This document shows positions 46,725-56,941 of a stretch of DNA of 64,000 nucleotides, piece after piece; the stretch's first letter is position 1; each line of letters begins with the position of its first letter. Location of the stretch: assembly GCA_937967505.1 (NCBI GenBank), contig CALCJM010000099.1, positions 1 through 64,000 of the forward strand. Reading direction: 5' to 3'. Source of the stretch: an uncultured Pirellulaceae bacterium. Lineage in GTDB: Bacteria > Planctomycetota > Planctomycetia > Pirellulales > Pirellulaceae. Below the pieces are notes generated by a model. The model was not told the DNA's origin. It worked only from the letters and a program-made list of their open reading frames with translations, and did no database searches. The position numbers were made by a program, and so were the translations under genes.

Positions 46725-47777
46725 CTATTCGTCACTCACATCAAACAGCGCATCGACATAGCTTCCCACGTCAAATTTTGCGAAATCTTCAGGCGTCTCG
46801 CCAAGCCCGACGAACTTAACCGGCAAACCAAACTCTTCGCGAATGGGAATCGCCACTCCACCTTTGGCCGATCCATCCAGTTTCGCCAGAACAATTCCGG
46901 TACAACCGGCGGTATCAGAGAATCCGCGCGCCTGCGAAATCGCATTTTGTCCCGCTGTCGAATCAAGCACCAGCAGGACTTCATGAGGGGCATCGGCCGA
47001 TACCTTTTCCATGACGCGACGAATACGGCCAAGTTCTTCCATGAGGTTCGCCTGCGTCTGCAGCCGCCCGGCGGTATCCACAATACAAACATCGGCACCT
47101 GTCTTGACCGCAGTATCGACCGCCTTGTAAGCGACACTTGCGGGATCGCTTCCCTGTCGTCCGGTAACGATTTCCGCTCCCATGCGTTGCGCCCAAACGG
47201 TCAACTGTTCCACTGCCGCAGCGCGGAAGGTATCGCCGGCCCCCAAGACGACTGATTTGCCCTGTTTTTTAAACATGTTGACCAATTTGGCAATCGACGT
47301 TGTCTTTCCTGCGCCGTTAACCCCGACCACCATGATCACGGTTGGCCCCGCTGACGCCATCAGAATCTCGGCCGATTCCTGCTGCATAATGCCGGAGATC
47401 GTTTCTTTGGCGGTGTCAATCAATTCGGTCATTTTCACGACCCGTGCCCGGTACTTTTTCGCAATTGAATCGCGAATCTTTCCGGCCGGGCCGTTCCCCA
47501 TGTCAGTCTTGATCAGATGAGCAAACAGTTCATCCAGAAACGCATCATCAACCAACCTCCCGTCTTCTTTGACTAGGTCGCGGATGTCTGTATTGAGGAC
47601 ACGCACCGTTTTCTTAAGCGCCTGTTTGATGCCCCCGAACAAGCCTTTCTTTTTAAGCCCGGAGTCGTCTGATGGTGTGTCAGCAGCACCGGATACCGAC
47701 CCCGTATTGGGAGAGCCAGCCTGATGAGGGGCTGATTTGGCTTTGTCAGATTTGGCGAATGGATTCCAGCGTGCCAT
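46725..47777 (-). CDS. ftsY: Signal recognition particle receptor FtsY
   Basis: SRP GTPase that docks ribosome-nascent chain complexes at the membrane. It has 350 residues with a short charged N terminus (about 45 residues) before the N domain. The G domain shows GVNGAGKTTS (152-161), DTFRAAAVEQL, DTAGRLQTQANLMEEL, AKLDGSAKGG and the C-terminal GLGETPEDFAKFD. It starts at ATG 47777, 75 bp after nusB, and probably shares the ribH-nusB transcript. Confidence 0.97.
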   Translation of the reverse strand: MARWNPFAKSDKAKSAPHQAGSPNTGSVSGAADTPSDDSGLKKKGLFGGIKQALKKTVRVLNTDIRDLVKEDGRLVDDAFLDELFAHLIKTDMGNGPAGKIRDSIAKKYRARVVKMTELIDTAKETISGIMQQESAEILMASAGPTVIMVVGVNGAGKTTSIAKLVNMFKKQGKSVVLGAGDTFRAAAVEQLTVWAQRMGAEIVTGRQGSDPASVAYKAVDTAVKTGADVCIVDTAGRLQTQANLMEELGRIRRVMEKVSADAPHEVLLVLDSTAGQNAISQARGFSDTAGCTGIVLAKLDGSAKGGVAIPIREEFGLPVKFVGLGETPEDFAKFDVGSYVDALFDVSDE

Positions 47778-47852
47778 GGGTTCTTGTCGTCAGCGAGTAA
47801 GAGTTTCAGTTACGGAAAATAGACGAATAAAACGACAGTTGCGGTGGTGAAT

Positions 47853-48269
47853 TTAACTGGTGCCAGTTGGCTTGCGTTTAATCAATCTGTCCAAGACGCC
47901 GTTGACGAACTGGGATGACTGATCGGTCCCGTAACGTCGCGCCAGTTCGATGGCTTCATTGATTGCCACCCGGTCCGGCGTTTCGCCAAACAGAATTTCA
48001 TAGGCTCCCAAACGCAAGACATTGCGATCCGTGGCCGCCATCCGGCCCAGCCGCCAGTTGGCTGCGATGGAAGCGAGCTGTTCATCGATTTGGCCGCGGT
48101 GTTGCGTCACCCCCTCGATCAGGCTGTTGGCGAACGCGATCAATTTGGGATCCTCGTTCAAGCGCGCGTTGATAAACCGGGTTTTGATTTCGGCTGGCTG
48201 CGTCGGGTTAAGGTCGTCCTGGTAGAGGACTTGCAATACGATCGCTCGAGCTCGACGACGACGTGACAT
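47853..48269 (-). CDS. nusB: Transcription antitermination factor NusB
   Basis: A 138-residue all-helical protein that binds boxA RNA with NusE (S10) and supports rRNA antitermination. It opens MSRRRRARAIVLQVLYQDDL and shows the family block NVLRLGAYEILFGETPDRVAINEAIELARRYG. It lies between ribH and ftsY; the ribH-nusB pairing is common in bacteria. All three appear to be cotranscribed. Confidence 0.97.
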   Translation of the reverse strand: MSRRRRARAIVLQVLYQDDLNPTQPAEIKTRFINARLNEDPKLIAFANSLIEGVTQHRGQIDEQLASIAANWRLGRMAATDRNVLRLGAYEILFGETPDRVAINEAIELARRYGTDQSSQFVNGVLDRLIKRKPTGTS

Positions 48270-48357
48270 AAAGGTGTTTTACGGGGAGAGAAACGGGAAA
48301 GTCTGACCAGTTTAGAGGATCACGGGTCAAACGAGAATTGGGGAGAGCGCGATGCAA

Positions 48358-48837
48358 TCAGTCGATTTTACCAATTTCCTCGAACAACTGGAGCATCTGA
48401 ACGACGGCCTCAGTGGATTCGATGCCTTTGTTGCCGACGCTGCCGCCGGAACGATCTAGGGCCTGTTGCAGTGTATTGCATGTCAGCACGCCAAAACCGA
48501 TCGGCAAATCATGCTCCAGGCTGATCTGGCCGATGCTGCTGCTGATCACGCTGTTGATGTGATGATCGTGCGTCGTTTCGCCCTTGATGACACATCCGAG
48601 GCAAACCATTGCGTCAAACTTCCCGGATTTCACCAACCGCAACGCCGCGTGAGGAAGTTCCCACGATCCCGCAACCCAGAACACGGAAATGTTCTCCTCG
48701 GGGACGCGATTGCGCAGCAGTGTCTCCACGGCACCATCTTTCATGTTACCGGTGATATTGTCGTAATACTGCGACACGACAATCGCGAAGGATTTGTTTT
48801 CGACCGATGCTGATTCGCCGGAGTAATTCTTTAACAC
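48358..48837 (-). CDS. ribH: 6,7-dimethyl-8-ribityllumazine synthase RibH
   Basis: Penultimate riboflavin enzyme, joining aminoribitylamino-uracil with dihydroxybutanone phosphate. It has 159 residues from GTG 48837. Substrate-binding parts are visible: VVSQYYDNIT (where other family members often have RFN), the VAGSWELPHAA block, CLGCVIKGETTHDHHI with the catalytic His, and FGVLTCNTLQQALDRSGG. It is first of the ribH-nusB-ftsY group and separated from rho by an intrinsic terminator. Confidence 0.96.
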   Translation of the reverse strand: MLKNYSGESASVENKSFAIVVSQYYDNITGNMKDGAVETLLRNRVPEENISVFWVAGSWELPHAALRLVKSGKFDAMVCLGCVIKGETTHDHHINSVISSSIGQISLEHDLPIGFGVLTCNTLQQALDRSGGSVGNKGIESTEAVVQMLQLFEEIGKID

Positions 48838-48869
48838 AGCTTGAGCCCGTCAAGGATTTCAAGTTCCAA

Positions 48870-48903
48870 ATAAAAAATGCTCCGGTGCAGAAAACACCGA
48901 AGC
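48870..48903 (-). terminator. Intrinsic terminator after rho
   Basis: On the minus strand GCTTCGGTG and CACCGGAGC pair around a TTTTCTG loop, followed by ATTTTTTATTT. The stem has nine pairs, one a G-T wobble. It ends transcription of the coaE-rho unit about 30 bp past the rho stop. Confidence 0.9.
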
Positions 48904-48934
48904 GTCACCATTTTCATTTTATGCCGCCACGAAC

Positions 48935-50410
48935 TCAATCCGAATCCGGACGAATCTGCATAAGAAATTCAGCGTTGGTTTTGGTTTTCTTCAGACGTGT
49001 CGTCAGCTTGTCCATCGCGTCGGACTGGCTCATGCTGACCAGCATTCTCCGCACCTGACAGATTCTGTCGTATTCGTCTTCGTCGAACAATTTCTCTTCG
49101 CGGCGGGTTCCCGATGCAGCGATGTCAATCGCCGGCCAGATTCGTCGTTCGACCAGAGAACGGTCCAAGACAATTTCGAGGTTGCCGGTGCCTTTAAATT
49201 CTTCAAAGATGACATCATCCATACGGCTGCCCGTGTCGATCAGCGCGGTTGCCATGATGGTCAACGAGCCCCCCTCCTCGATTTTCCGTGCCGAACCGAA
49301 AAAGGACTTGGGTTTCTGCATCGCGTTGGCGTCCAAGCCACCGGAGAGTGTTTTGCCGGACTGTGGACACTCGGAGTTCCACGCACGCCCGAGACGTGTG
49401 ACAGAATCCAGAAAGATGACCACGTCTGTGCCGCACTCAACCATGCGTTTGGCTTTTTCCAGAACCATTTCGGTGACCTGAATATGCCGCGAGGCCGGTT
49501 CGTCAAATGTGGAACTGATCACTTCGCAGCGATCGCCCTTGACCTCGCGCTCCATGTCGGTGACTTCTTCGGGCCGTTCATCAATCAGCAGCATAATGAC
49601 GTAGGCATTGGGATAGTTTTTTAGCGTCGCCCGCGCCATGCGTTGCATCAGGACGGTTTTACCGGTCCTTGGCGGCGCGACGATCAACCCGCGCTGACCA
49701 AACCCGATCGGCGTCATCATGTCGATCACCCGTGTGGACAGATCTTTGGGGTCATGCTCCATCACGATACGTTCGTTGGGATGGAGCGGGGTTAGATCGT
49801 CAAAATCGATGCGTCGGGAATTATTCTCCGGCGAGGTTTCGTTGATCGTCTCGACCCTCAGCAGCGCGAAATAACGCTCGTTTTCCTTGGGAGGCCGAAT
49901 TTGGCCACGCACCACGGCTCCGTTTCGCAAATTGAACTTGCGAATTTGACTGGGCGAGACATAAATGTCGTCGGGGCAGCTCAGATAGTGATAGTCCGGA
50001 CTGCGCAGGAACCCAAAACCATCAGGCAGAATCTGTAGCGTGCCTTCGCCAAACATGATGCCCTGAGTTTTGATTTTACCCTTGAGGATTTCGGCAATCA
50101 GTTCGTGTTTGTCGAGTTCGCCCGGCTCGAGCCCCTCTTTTTTGCCGTATTCCTGCAATTCCTCCAGGGACATTTTCTGTAGCGTCGTGACATTGATTTG
50201 CTCGCCGGCGTCCTGATCGACAAGGACATTCGAGTTGGGGGTTTTGTCTTCGCGCGAAATTTCTTCGGCAAGCGAAAGCGGTTCGCCCCCAACTTCAATT
50301 TCTTTCAGTCGTTTGCTGACATCCGGATCAAGTTCAACTTTTTGAGATTGGCGTCGACCATTGGGTCGATAGCTTCCTCCGCGCCCCCGGGAATCTTTCT
50401 GGTAGGCCAT
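48935..50410 (-). CDS. rho: Transcription termination factor Rho
   Basis: Hexameric RNA-dependent ATPase that terminates transcription. It has 491 residues from ATG 50410, with GGAG seven bases upstream. The N-terminal extension is basic and Gly/Arg-rich ([18 protein letters not shown]), then the helical Rho N domain ([21 protein letters not shown]) and RNA-binding domain ([27 protein letters not shown]). The ATPase shows [33 protein letters not shown] and the Q-loop [18 protein letters not shown]. It lies 75 bp downstream of coaE. Confidence 0.98.
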   Translation of the reverse strand: MAYQKDSRGRGGSYRPNGRRQSQKVELDPDVSKRLKEIEVGGEPLSLAEEISREDKTPNSNVLVDQDAGEQINVTTLQKMSLEELQEYGKKEGLEPGELDKHELIAEILKGKIKTQGIMFGEGTLQILPDGFGFLRSPDYHYLSCPDDIYVSPSQIRKFNLRNGAVVRGQIRPPKENERYFALLRVETINETSPENNSRRIDFDDLTPLHPNERIVMEHDPKDLSTRVIDMMTPIGFGQRGLIVAPPRTGKTVLMQRMARATLKNYPNAYVIMLLIDERPEEVTDMEREVKGDRCEVISSTFDEPASRHIQVTEMVLEKAKRMVECGTDVVIFLDSVTRLGRAWNSECPQSGKTLSGGLDANAMQKPKSFFGSARKIEEGGSLTIMATALIDTGSRMDDVIFEEFKGTGNLEIVLDRSLVERRIWPAIDIAASGTRREEKLFDEDEYDRICQVRRMLVSMSQSDAMDKLTTRLKKTKTNAEFLMQIRPDSD

Positions 50411-50485
50411 AATTTTTCTCCATTTCACCGGGCAGTAATAAGGTGGGTAAAGCCGGAATTTTTAAATTTGGGATTTCCATCGCCG

Positions 50486-51094
50486 TCAAGCTGGAAGTTT
50501 CCATTGTCTCCAAAGCTGTCTGATTTGCTGTTTCAATTCGTCTATGCAACCCGAGTTATTCAGCAGGTCCGTCGACCTCTTCCTCTTTTGTTGTAAAGGA
50601 ATCTGATAACTTTCCCGTCGTTCCAATTCCGTTGCAGACCAACCGCGTCCCTGTGCGCGTTGCAATCGCGTTTTTAGATCGGCATCAATAAAGACAATAC
50701 GATCACAAAAACGATCCCAATTCGCTTTGAACATTACAGGTGCATCAAGAACAACCGCCGGAACCATCCCTTCAACCCTGAATCGCTCCAGTCGCCGATG
50801 GACTATTTTTCCAATTTCCGGATGTGTCAGTTGTTCAAGATACCTGAGGGCATCGGTTGGTAAGTCGGTGTCGGGAGGGAAAACAATTTTCGCCAACTCG
50901 CGGCGATTGATTTCCCCTTCAACCACAACTCGCCCTCCCCATTTTTGAGCGATCTGTTCGACAGTCGATGGCATGGCCAAGACTTCGTGACCGACCTTGT
51001 CCGCGTCGATTACGACGCCACCAAGTTCTTCGAAGCAGGCTGCCACCAAACTTTTTCCACAGGCGATTCCGCCAGCCAACCCGATCACCAACAT
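50486..51094 (-). CDS. coaE: Dephospho-CoA kinase CoaE
   Basis: Phosphorylates dephospho-CoA in the last step of coenzyme A synthesis. It has 202 residues, family length. The P-loop reads GGIACGKS at about 8-15, an unusual form of GGIGSGKS, followed by IDADKVGHEV, LTHPEIGKIV, LDAPVMFKANW (often PLLFE) and R.QGRGWS. It is the first gene of a coaE-rho unit. Earlier in the pathway, panC is also in this window. Confidence 0.95.
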   Translation of the reverse strand: MLVIGLAGGIACGKSLVAACFEELGGVVIDADKVGHEVLAMPSTVEQIAQKWGGRVVVEGEINRRELAKIVFPPDTDLPTDALRYLEQLTHPEIGKIVHRRLERFRVEGMVPAVVLDAPVMFKANWDRFCDRIVFIDADLKTRLQRAQGRGWSATELERRESYQIPLQQKRKRSTDLLNNSGCIDELKQQIRQLWRQWKLPA

Positions 51095-51439
51095 GATCTG
51101 CAGTTTTGCTGATTCGGCAAACGTCCCAAGGTTTGTCGGCTTATTTTATCTGACTCACAGGAGCCCGATTTCATCAGAAACTTTCTTGAGGGGGAGGAGC
51201 AACATTTTTGGTAGGACAAGGTAAGATTTGAATTGATTTTGCAAATCAGCAGCACCATCGTCTCAAGACCCAGAATAGCGATCTTCCCGAAAAAATACTA
51301 CACAAACTCGGTAGAATCTGCCAAAACACCAATTATCGCCCCGGTTTACCGGCCGGCGCGGGGCTGGAGAAGTTCTGGCGGGCCAATTTCAGGACCTTCA
51401 ACGTTGAGAATTGCGGAATTACCGGCCCCCAAACAGGAT
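51095..51439. other. Intergenic region, nothing recognised
   Basis: About 345 bp between coaE and the O-antigen ligase/polymerase gene. It contains an AT-rich stretch near 51215-51310. No convincing ORF, hairpin or repeat. Confidence 0.4.
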
Positions 51440-52807
51440 TCAGGCAGCAATCTGACCGGGCACCAGCCCCTCCGGAGGCCTGCGCAAACGCCCCACCGCC
51501 AACCCGACAATGATCCAGAAAGCAATGCTCGATGTTCCCAGTGGTCCACTGAAAGAGCTGTTCAACAGCCCCCAGAGTGCCAGCCAGATAAAGATCACCG
51601 CCACCGATCGCGCCGCACGGCCCCGGGAGTCCTTCAGAAACAGTTTCGACATCACCAGCCGAAACGGAATGGCCAGCCCACTGAAGAATAACACCAGCCC
51701 GATCATCCCGGTCGTTGCCAGAACCTGAAACAGCTGATTGTGTGCCGTGTAGTTGCGAGGCACGAACCACACATCCAGTTCCCCCGTTGTCGAGGTCACA
51801 AAATATCCGAGCCCCATGATTGGCGATTTCAAATACTCTTGCCAGATCGCTTCCCAGAGTTCGGTTCGGCCGGAAAATGTCGTTAGCGTGTTGTCGTCCC
51901 CCGAACGCATCGCATACTGTTCGGTGGATCCCACCAGTTTGGAAAACACTTCCAGGCCGGGGTCAGCCAACATCACAGCCGGAACAATCAGGCTGCACAA
52001 AAACCCCAGCTTTACGAGCCCCTGTCGATTTCCGTTCATCAAAAAAATCAACAGGAACACCGGCGGGGTAATGATCATCGTCAACCGGTTCTGCGCAATC
52101 ATGAACAACATGCCAAAGACAATCATCCCCGGATAAAACAACGTGCGCGTCAGTAACGTCGGGAACCCCATCATGGAGGTTGCCAGCACCACGATTCCGA
52201 TCGATGCCGTTTCCGCCGCATCGGTAGAATGAAAGAATGAATTGTGCTCGCGCGAAACCGCGTCGGCCCCCATCGCGACGTAACACAAAACCATCACCGT
52301 TGCCCGGATGACCAACAGCAGCGAGAGATGGAACAGCAGCATCCGCACTCCGTGATCGGATTCGACCACCCGCGCAATCGTCGCTCCCAGCATCATCAAC
52401 ACCGCCAGCGACATCAATTGTCCGGCGGAGACTGCCGGAAGTGCGGACCAGGTGATCGTTGCAACGGACCAGCAAAAAAATGCAATGAATCCCGCCATAT
52501 AGAACACAACCACGCGAATTTTCATCTGATGAACCATCATCAGATTTACCGCCACCAAAAACACCAGCCCGCCAACACGCGAAACGACCTTCCCCAATCC
52601 AAGCAGATCAAGCCCGCCGACGGTTAACGGTTCGTCACGATCAGGCAGTGAAAAAACAAATGCCAACGCTGCCCAAGCCGCAATCATCGCCGCAACGATA
52701 AAGAACTGTTCGGAATTTCTCCGTTGCGTCCGGGCACGGCTGTCGTCGTCCAGAAATCCTGCTGCGGTTGTGCCGGAATTGACAGACTGTAAAAAACCCG
52801 TTGCCAT
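51440..52807 (-). CDS. O-antigen ligase/polymerase-family membrane protein
   Basis: A 455-residue protein from ATG 52807 with about ten membrane spans. The large extracytoplasmic loop contains FSGRTELWEAIWQEYLKSPIMGLGYF and the following AHNQLFQVLATTGMIGLVLF, the signature of the Wzy/WaaL (O-antigen ligase) family, with an Arg and a His that are often catalytic. It polymerises or transfers lipid-linked glycans at the outer face of the inner membrane. It is last in a minus-strand group after Wzz and the BY-kinase-like gene, so Wzy polymerase is the more likely role. Confidence 0.85.
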   Translation of the reverse strand: MATGFLQSVNSGTTAAGFLDDDSRARTQRRNSEQFFIVAAMIAAWAALAFVFSLPDRDEPLTVGGLDLLGLGKVVSRVGGLVFLVAVNLMMVHQMKIRVVVFYMAGFIAFFCWSVATITWSALPAVSAGQLMSLAVLMMLGATIARVVESDHGVRMLLFHLSLLLVIRATVMVLCYVAMGADAVSREHNSFFHSTDAAETASIGIVVLATSMMGFPTLLTRTLFYPGMIVFGMLFMIAQNRLTMIITPPVFLLIFLMNGNRQGLVKLGFLCSLIVPAVMLADPGLEVFSKLVGSTEQYAMRSGDDNTLTTFSGRTELWEAIWQEYLKSPIMGLGYFVTSTTGELDVWFVPRNYTAHNQLFQVLATTGMIGLVLFFSGLAIPFRLVMSKLFLKDSRGRAARSVAVIFIWLALWGLLNSSFSGPLGTSSIAFWIIVGLAVGRLRRPPEGLVPGQIAA

Positions 52808-52867
52808 AGAACGTGTCAAAAAAGGATGTTGGTGAGAGATGCGCGGGTGCAGCGTGTGCCGGAGAGC

Positions 52868-53539
52868 CTAATTTTCTTCGTAACGATTCATGACCACACC
52901 CATCAACCGGGCTCCGCTGCGTTCCAGCGATTGTCTGACGCGTTTGGCTTTTCCTGCTTTGACGTGGCCGGGCTGCATTACCAGAATGACGCCGTCTGTG
53001 GCATTCAACAGTGCTCCGCTGCCCGAGGGTTGATCAACAGCAGGCAAATCGACAACGACCGTTCGATAACGATTTTTCAGTGTCTCCAAGATCGCAGGAA
53101 AACGAGAGACTAGGAACGGCGAAAACGACTCGCGCGGCTTCAGACCACATCCCAAATAGTCAAGATTCCTCATTAACGTCGGCACAATCACGTCAGGCAA
53201 CTCTACTCCGTCAGCAACCGCTTGCTCCAGTCCGGTCTCCGGTCTCACACCGAGTGCACGTTCGGCAGAGGTGGGGCGTTCGTTGGCGTTAATCAACAAC
53301 GCGGGCAGTTCACTGGTAATCGAAAACGCAATCGCCAAATTCGTTGCGACCGTAGATGCTCCCTGACCACAGGTCATGCCCGCACACGCAATCACCGAGG
53401 AACTCTGGACACGGTCAAGCTTGCGACCGATCTGCTGGACCAGTTCACCGTATCGAGGCCACAGACGTTTTCCGTTTTTCGACAGCGTCGTGGCAGCAGC
53501 TTCTTCTTCGGTCATCGGAGTTTCTGTATTTTGAATCAT
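52868..53539 (-). CDS. BY-kinase-like protein with a lost Walker A lysine
   Basis: A 223-residue protein from ATG 53539 related to CpsD/Wzc-type tyrosine kinases. The Walker A region reads GMTCGQGASTVATNLA (54-69), with Ala61 where family members have Lys (GEGKST); Walker A' is LLINAN, with Asn for the first Asp; Walker B is VVVDLPAV. The C terminus ends EEN with only one nearby Tyr and no Tyr cluster. The family fold is plain but kinase activity is doubtful, so it may act as a non-catalytic partner of the Wzz protein encoded 82 bp upstream. Confidence 0.8.
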   Translation of the reverse strand: MIQNTETPMTEEEAAATTLSKNGKRLWPRYGELVQQIGRKLDRVQSSSVIACAGMTCGQGASTVATNLAIAFSITSELPALLINANERPTSAERALGVRPETGLEQAVADGVELPDVIVPTLMRNLDYLGCGLKPRESFSPFLVSRFPAILETLKNRYRTVVVDLPAVDQPSGSGALLNATDGVILVMQPGHVKAGKAKRVRQSLERSGARLMGVVMNRYEEN

Positions 53540-53621
53540 GGCGTTGGCGACGTTATCTGTTGTGCGGGGAGAACGGTGTAGGGAGAACCGGAAAAGCAAA
53601 TTGCTGATTGATATTGGGGGA

Positions 53622-55160
53622 TCACTGCACCAGCAGCGGTCGTCGTCCCGAACTGGGAATACTCCCCAACACTTCCAGCCCCAATGTCGTTTCGACATCT
53701 TGCTGCGTGTTCAACGAGGAGTCAACTTGGTCAGCAAATATCGCGACGCAGACCGCGCCAACGACGGAAAACAGCAGGCTGGCAGCCAGAATCAGACCAT
53801 AACGCGGGCTGACATGTTTTACCTGCATCGTAGGTGGCTGAACCACTTTGACGTTGCTGAAATTGTCATGGTCTAGGGCCAGATTAATTCGGGCCTCTTC
53901 CTGTTTTTCCGAATAGGTTCCAAAATTCGCCTCAGCGACTCTCAGCTGACGCCCCATGGCGGCCAGCTTCGTTTCAACCTGATTCAATCCCTGCATACGG
54001 GATTGAGCATCGCTCAGGGCAGTTTCATACGACAGCACTTCGGCCGCAGCGGAGGCCGCATTGACCTTGGCCTCCATCAATCGCATTTCCAGTGTCTGAA
54101 AATTCTTGTTCAACCCGCGTTTGGTTTGCGTTCGGGCAGAACTTTGGGTTTTCATGATCGTTTTTGCCTCGACCAACTGCTTGCGGACGGCCACCACCGA
54201 GGGATGATCGCCCTTGTATTTGGCGGTCAGGTTACGCTCTTCCAGTTCGAGATTGTACAACCGGTCACGCATTAGGTCGCTGGCCTGATTGGCCATGCCT
54301 CCGGTCGATTCCAAAGTCACCTGCCGCGGTTCTGTGGAAACCAGTTGCAACAGTTCACTCACCTGGGAACGATACGCATCTCTTCTGGAACGCGCTTTAA
54401 TCAGTTCGTTTTCGACCATCGCAATCTTCTGACGCAGGGCTGCCTGATGCCCTTCGATGGACATGACGCCAATCTGGTTCTTGAAGTCCTCCACCTGCTT
54501 GCTCAACTTGTCTACCGTTTCTTTTTCGCGCGTCAGTTGCTCCACAAAAAAGTCATAGGAACCATCGGTCTGACGGGCTTTAACATGTTGTTGAATGTAG
54601 GTTTCGATCAACACTTCCACAATCTTCCTAGAGAGTTCAGCGGATTCTGTATGGCAGGCGATCGTGATCGTGGCGGCTTTACGAGGCGTTTTAACGTTCA
54701 GTGATTCCGAGAGTTTTTTGACAGCTCTATCGCGCCGTTTCCGCGCCTCGTATTGCGCGTCGCCATCGGGAGGTGAGACAAACGGAATCTTGGGGATCTC
54801 GATACCTTCAAAAATCGAACTGGATTTCAGGATTTCTTCTTCGAGATTGTCCTGCTCCAGCACCAGTTCCAACACCCCACGACTTTGCAGCACGTCAATG
54901 ATCGAATTGATCTCGGAGTCACGCGATTCCTGCACCATGATGGTTTTGCCTGTGGTTGCGGTGGGGTCCAGCGTTACGCCGCCACGCCCCAGTCGCACGA
55001 ACAACTTCCCAACCGATTCATATTTTTTGGGAATCAGGATCAGCGCCACGGCAACCAACGTCATCAGCAACAACGCGAACAGCACTGCCTTGGCTTTCTG
55101 TCGCCACAGGGATTGCATCACGCTGGCGAAGGTGATGTTTTGAAGAAAAGCGTCGTTCAT
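53622..55160 (-). CDS. Wzz/GumC-type polysaccharide co-polymerase
   Basis: A 512-residue chain-length regulator. A membrane span at about 27-44 is followed by the Wzz domain (YESVGKLFVRLGR and onward), a long coiled-coil region (about 205-430; QLTREKETVDKLSKQVEDFKNQ) and a second span near 455-475, ending in a short cytoplasmic tail with LGSIP. It lacks a fused kinase; that domain is encoded by the next gene. It controls the length of an exported polysaccharide together with the polymerase and flippase of this locus. Confidence 0.93.
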   Translation of the reverse strand: MNDAFLQNITFASVMQSLWRQKAKAVLFALLLMTLVAVALILIPKKYESVGKLFVRLGRGGVTLDPTATTGKTIMVQESRDSEINSIIDVLQSRGVLELVLEQDNLEEEILKSSSIFEGIEIPKIPFVSPPDGDAQYEARKRRDRAVKKLSESLNVKTPRKAATITIACHTESAELSRKIVEVLIETYIQQHVKARQTDGSYDFFVEQLTREKETVDKLSKQVEDFKNQIGVMSIEGHQAALRQKIAMVENELIKARSRRDAYRSQVSELLQLVSTEPRQVTLESTGGMANQASDLMRDRLYNLELEERNLTAKYKGDHPSVVAVRKQLVEAKTIMKTQSSARTQTKRGLNKNFQTLEMRLMEAKVNAASAAAEVLSYETALSDAQSRMQGLNQVETKLAAMGRQLRVAEANFGTYSEKQEEARINLALDHDNFSNVKVVQPPTMQVKHVSPRYGLILAASLLFSVVGAVCVAIFADQVDSSLNTQQDVETTLGLEVLGSIPSSGRRPLLVQ

Positions 55161-55405
55161 GAATATTTGCAGTCAAAAAATTCTGCGGGATGAATAAACT
55201 GTGGAATCGATCTCCAGTTTACTCTGACGCCTACTGTTAGCCAGAGCCAAAGTCACCGTGGGATGACGGTTTTCCTGTCGCTTTTCTCCGCTTGTGGGTG
55301 ACAACGTGATCGCGTTCTCCCTCCTGCCTTACGTGTTTGTTGCCATGTCCCCATCAAGCCCACCAAAACCGGAACAATCCGCGGAAATGGCCCGAGGTAC
55401 GTCAT

Positions 55406-56710
55406 ATGTCATTACTTGACCGTATTCTGAAAAAACGCGAGTCGCTATGTGCGTTAACGGAACAGGCGATGATCTCGGGGATTAATTTTCTGTTCACGTT
55501 AATGCTGTTAAGCTTCGCACCGTTGGAGACACTGGGGGTGTTTCAGATGGGGCGGTTCCTGATGCTGTTGCTGGCGGGAATGCAGAACAGCCTGATATCG
55601 TTCCCCTATACGATTGAATTTCGACAGGTAACCCAGGATCACGCCACCCTGTCGCATCGTTATGCCCGCAACCAACTGCTGCTGGCAACGGGGTTCTGCT
55701 TGCTGTCCATGGCACTCATTGCGGCCAGCCTGGTCTACCGCTGGGACGGGTCGGTCTTCCAGATGTTGCTGGCACTACTGTTGGCAGCCCCCATGTTTTT
55801 GATTCGTGAGTTTGCCCGACGCCACGAATTTGCCCACCTGAGAACCGCATCTGCGATGTGGCTGTCCATCCTTGCAGCGGTTCTCCAAGTTGGAGGGTTG
55901 CTGACGCTGCACCAGTTCGGCAGCATTGACGCCGCTTCAGTCATGATCGTGCTGGCGGTTGCTTACGCATTGACCAATGCAACTTGGTTACTGTGGCGGA
56001 GAAACGAGTTTCGGATTCCGCCTGAAACCGGGGCATCGCAGACAGATACTCACGCCCCACTGTCGCAACCACAAACATTATCGCAAACACTGTCGCAAAA
56101 CTGGAAGATTGGACGCTGGATTTTTTCATCGCAGTCACTCTCGGATTTGCTGCTGACATCTATCCAGTGGTTGATCACGCTGGCGGTAGACAAATCGGCC
56201 GGTGGCGCGTTCGCGGCCTGTTTTCAGGTTGCTTCGCTGTTGAACCCGTTGGTCATGGGGCTGACCAATATGCTGCCGCCACGATTCGCCAAAATTGCCG
56301 CCGAGGAAAATCGACAACAGCTGTATCAGGCTGCGTCGTTGGCGGCAAAATCAATGCTGTTGGTCCTCGCCTTCACCAGCGTCTTTTTATGTGGATTTAG
56401 TCCATGGTTGTTGAGCATGCTCGCTCAACAGCCGATCGCCAATGCTACGGCAATCATGCTGTTGTTGGTATTGATGATGGATATACAGGCACTGGGAATC
56501 CCTCCCTTTCATGGCCTCAACGCCATGTCACTGCCTCGCAAAACGGTATTGGCACAGGTGATTGGGCTGGTTGCCGGCATCGCCGTGTTCTTGATGCTGG
56601 GGATTCAGTGGGGTGCGGTGGGAGCGGCAGTAGCGCTTCTGGTTGGACGGATTCTGGTAACAGGTTTTACGTTCTGGGAGTTTCGACGCACCGCAATGAC
56701 ACCCGGCTAA
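55406..56710 (+). CDS. Polysaccharide flippase-like membrane protein (MATE/Wzx superfamily)
   Basis: A 434-residue protein from ATG 55406 with about twelve hydrophobic segments in two halves, as in Wzx-type flippases. No single motif proves the family; the call rests on topology, length, and position between Wzz and glycosyltransferase genes. The middle loop contains a repeated Leu-Ser-Gln stretch (LSQPQTLSQTLSQN) encoded by CTGTCGCAA units. It is divergent from wzz, with about 245 bp between start codons. Confidence 0.75.
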   Translation: MSLLDRILKKRESLCALTEQAMISGINFLFTLMLLSFAPLETLGVFQMGRFLMLLLAGMQNSLISFPYTIEFRQVTQDHATLSHRYARNQLLLATGFCLLSMALIAASLVYRWDGSVFQMLLALLLAAPMFLIREFARRHEFAHLRTASAMWLSILAAVLQVGGLLTLHQFGSIDAASVMIVLAVAYALTNATWLLWRRNEFRIPPETGASQTDTHAPLSQPQTLSQTLSQNWKIGRWIFSSQSLSDLLLTSIQWLITLAVDKSAGGAFAACFQVASLLNPLVMGLTNMLPPRFAKIAAEENRQQLYQAASLAAKSMLLVLAFTSVFLCGFSPWLLSMLAQQPIANATAIMLLLVLMMDIQALGIPPFHGLNAMSLPRKTVLAQVIGLVAGIAVFLMLGIQWGAVGAAVALLVGRILVTGFTFWEFRRTAMTPG

Positions 56711-56941
56711 AAAACGGGCGTCGGCGAGTTCCCCAAAACTATCGACAGGCAACCGATTTCGGGAAAACAGTGCCCTTCCGGGAGAATTTCAATTTTCAAC
56801 CGTTTTGAACAGCCAGACCCGACGGAAGTTTGTTACCGTGTTTTCCTTTACTCAGGTGTTTCCGGCTTGTTATTCCAAAGCTTCCAAGCAGACTTGGAAC
56901 GATAGTCCCTCCTTTGACACCTGTAATTCAGGTTCCGGCTC

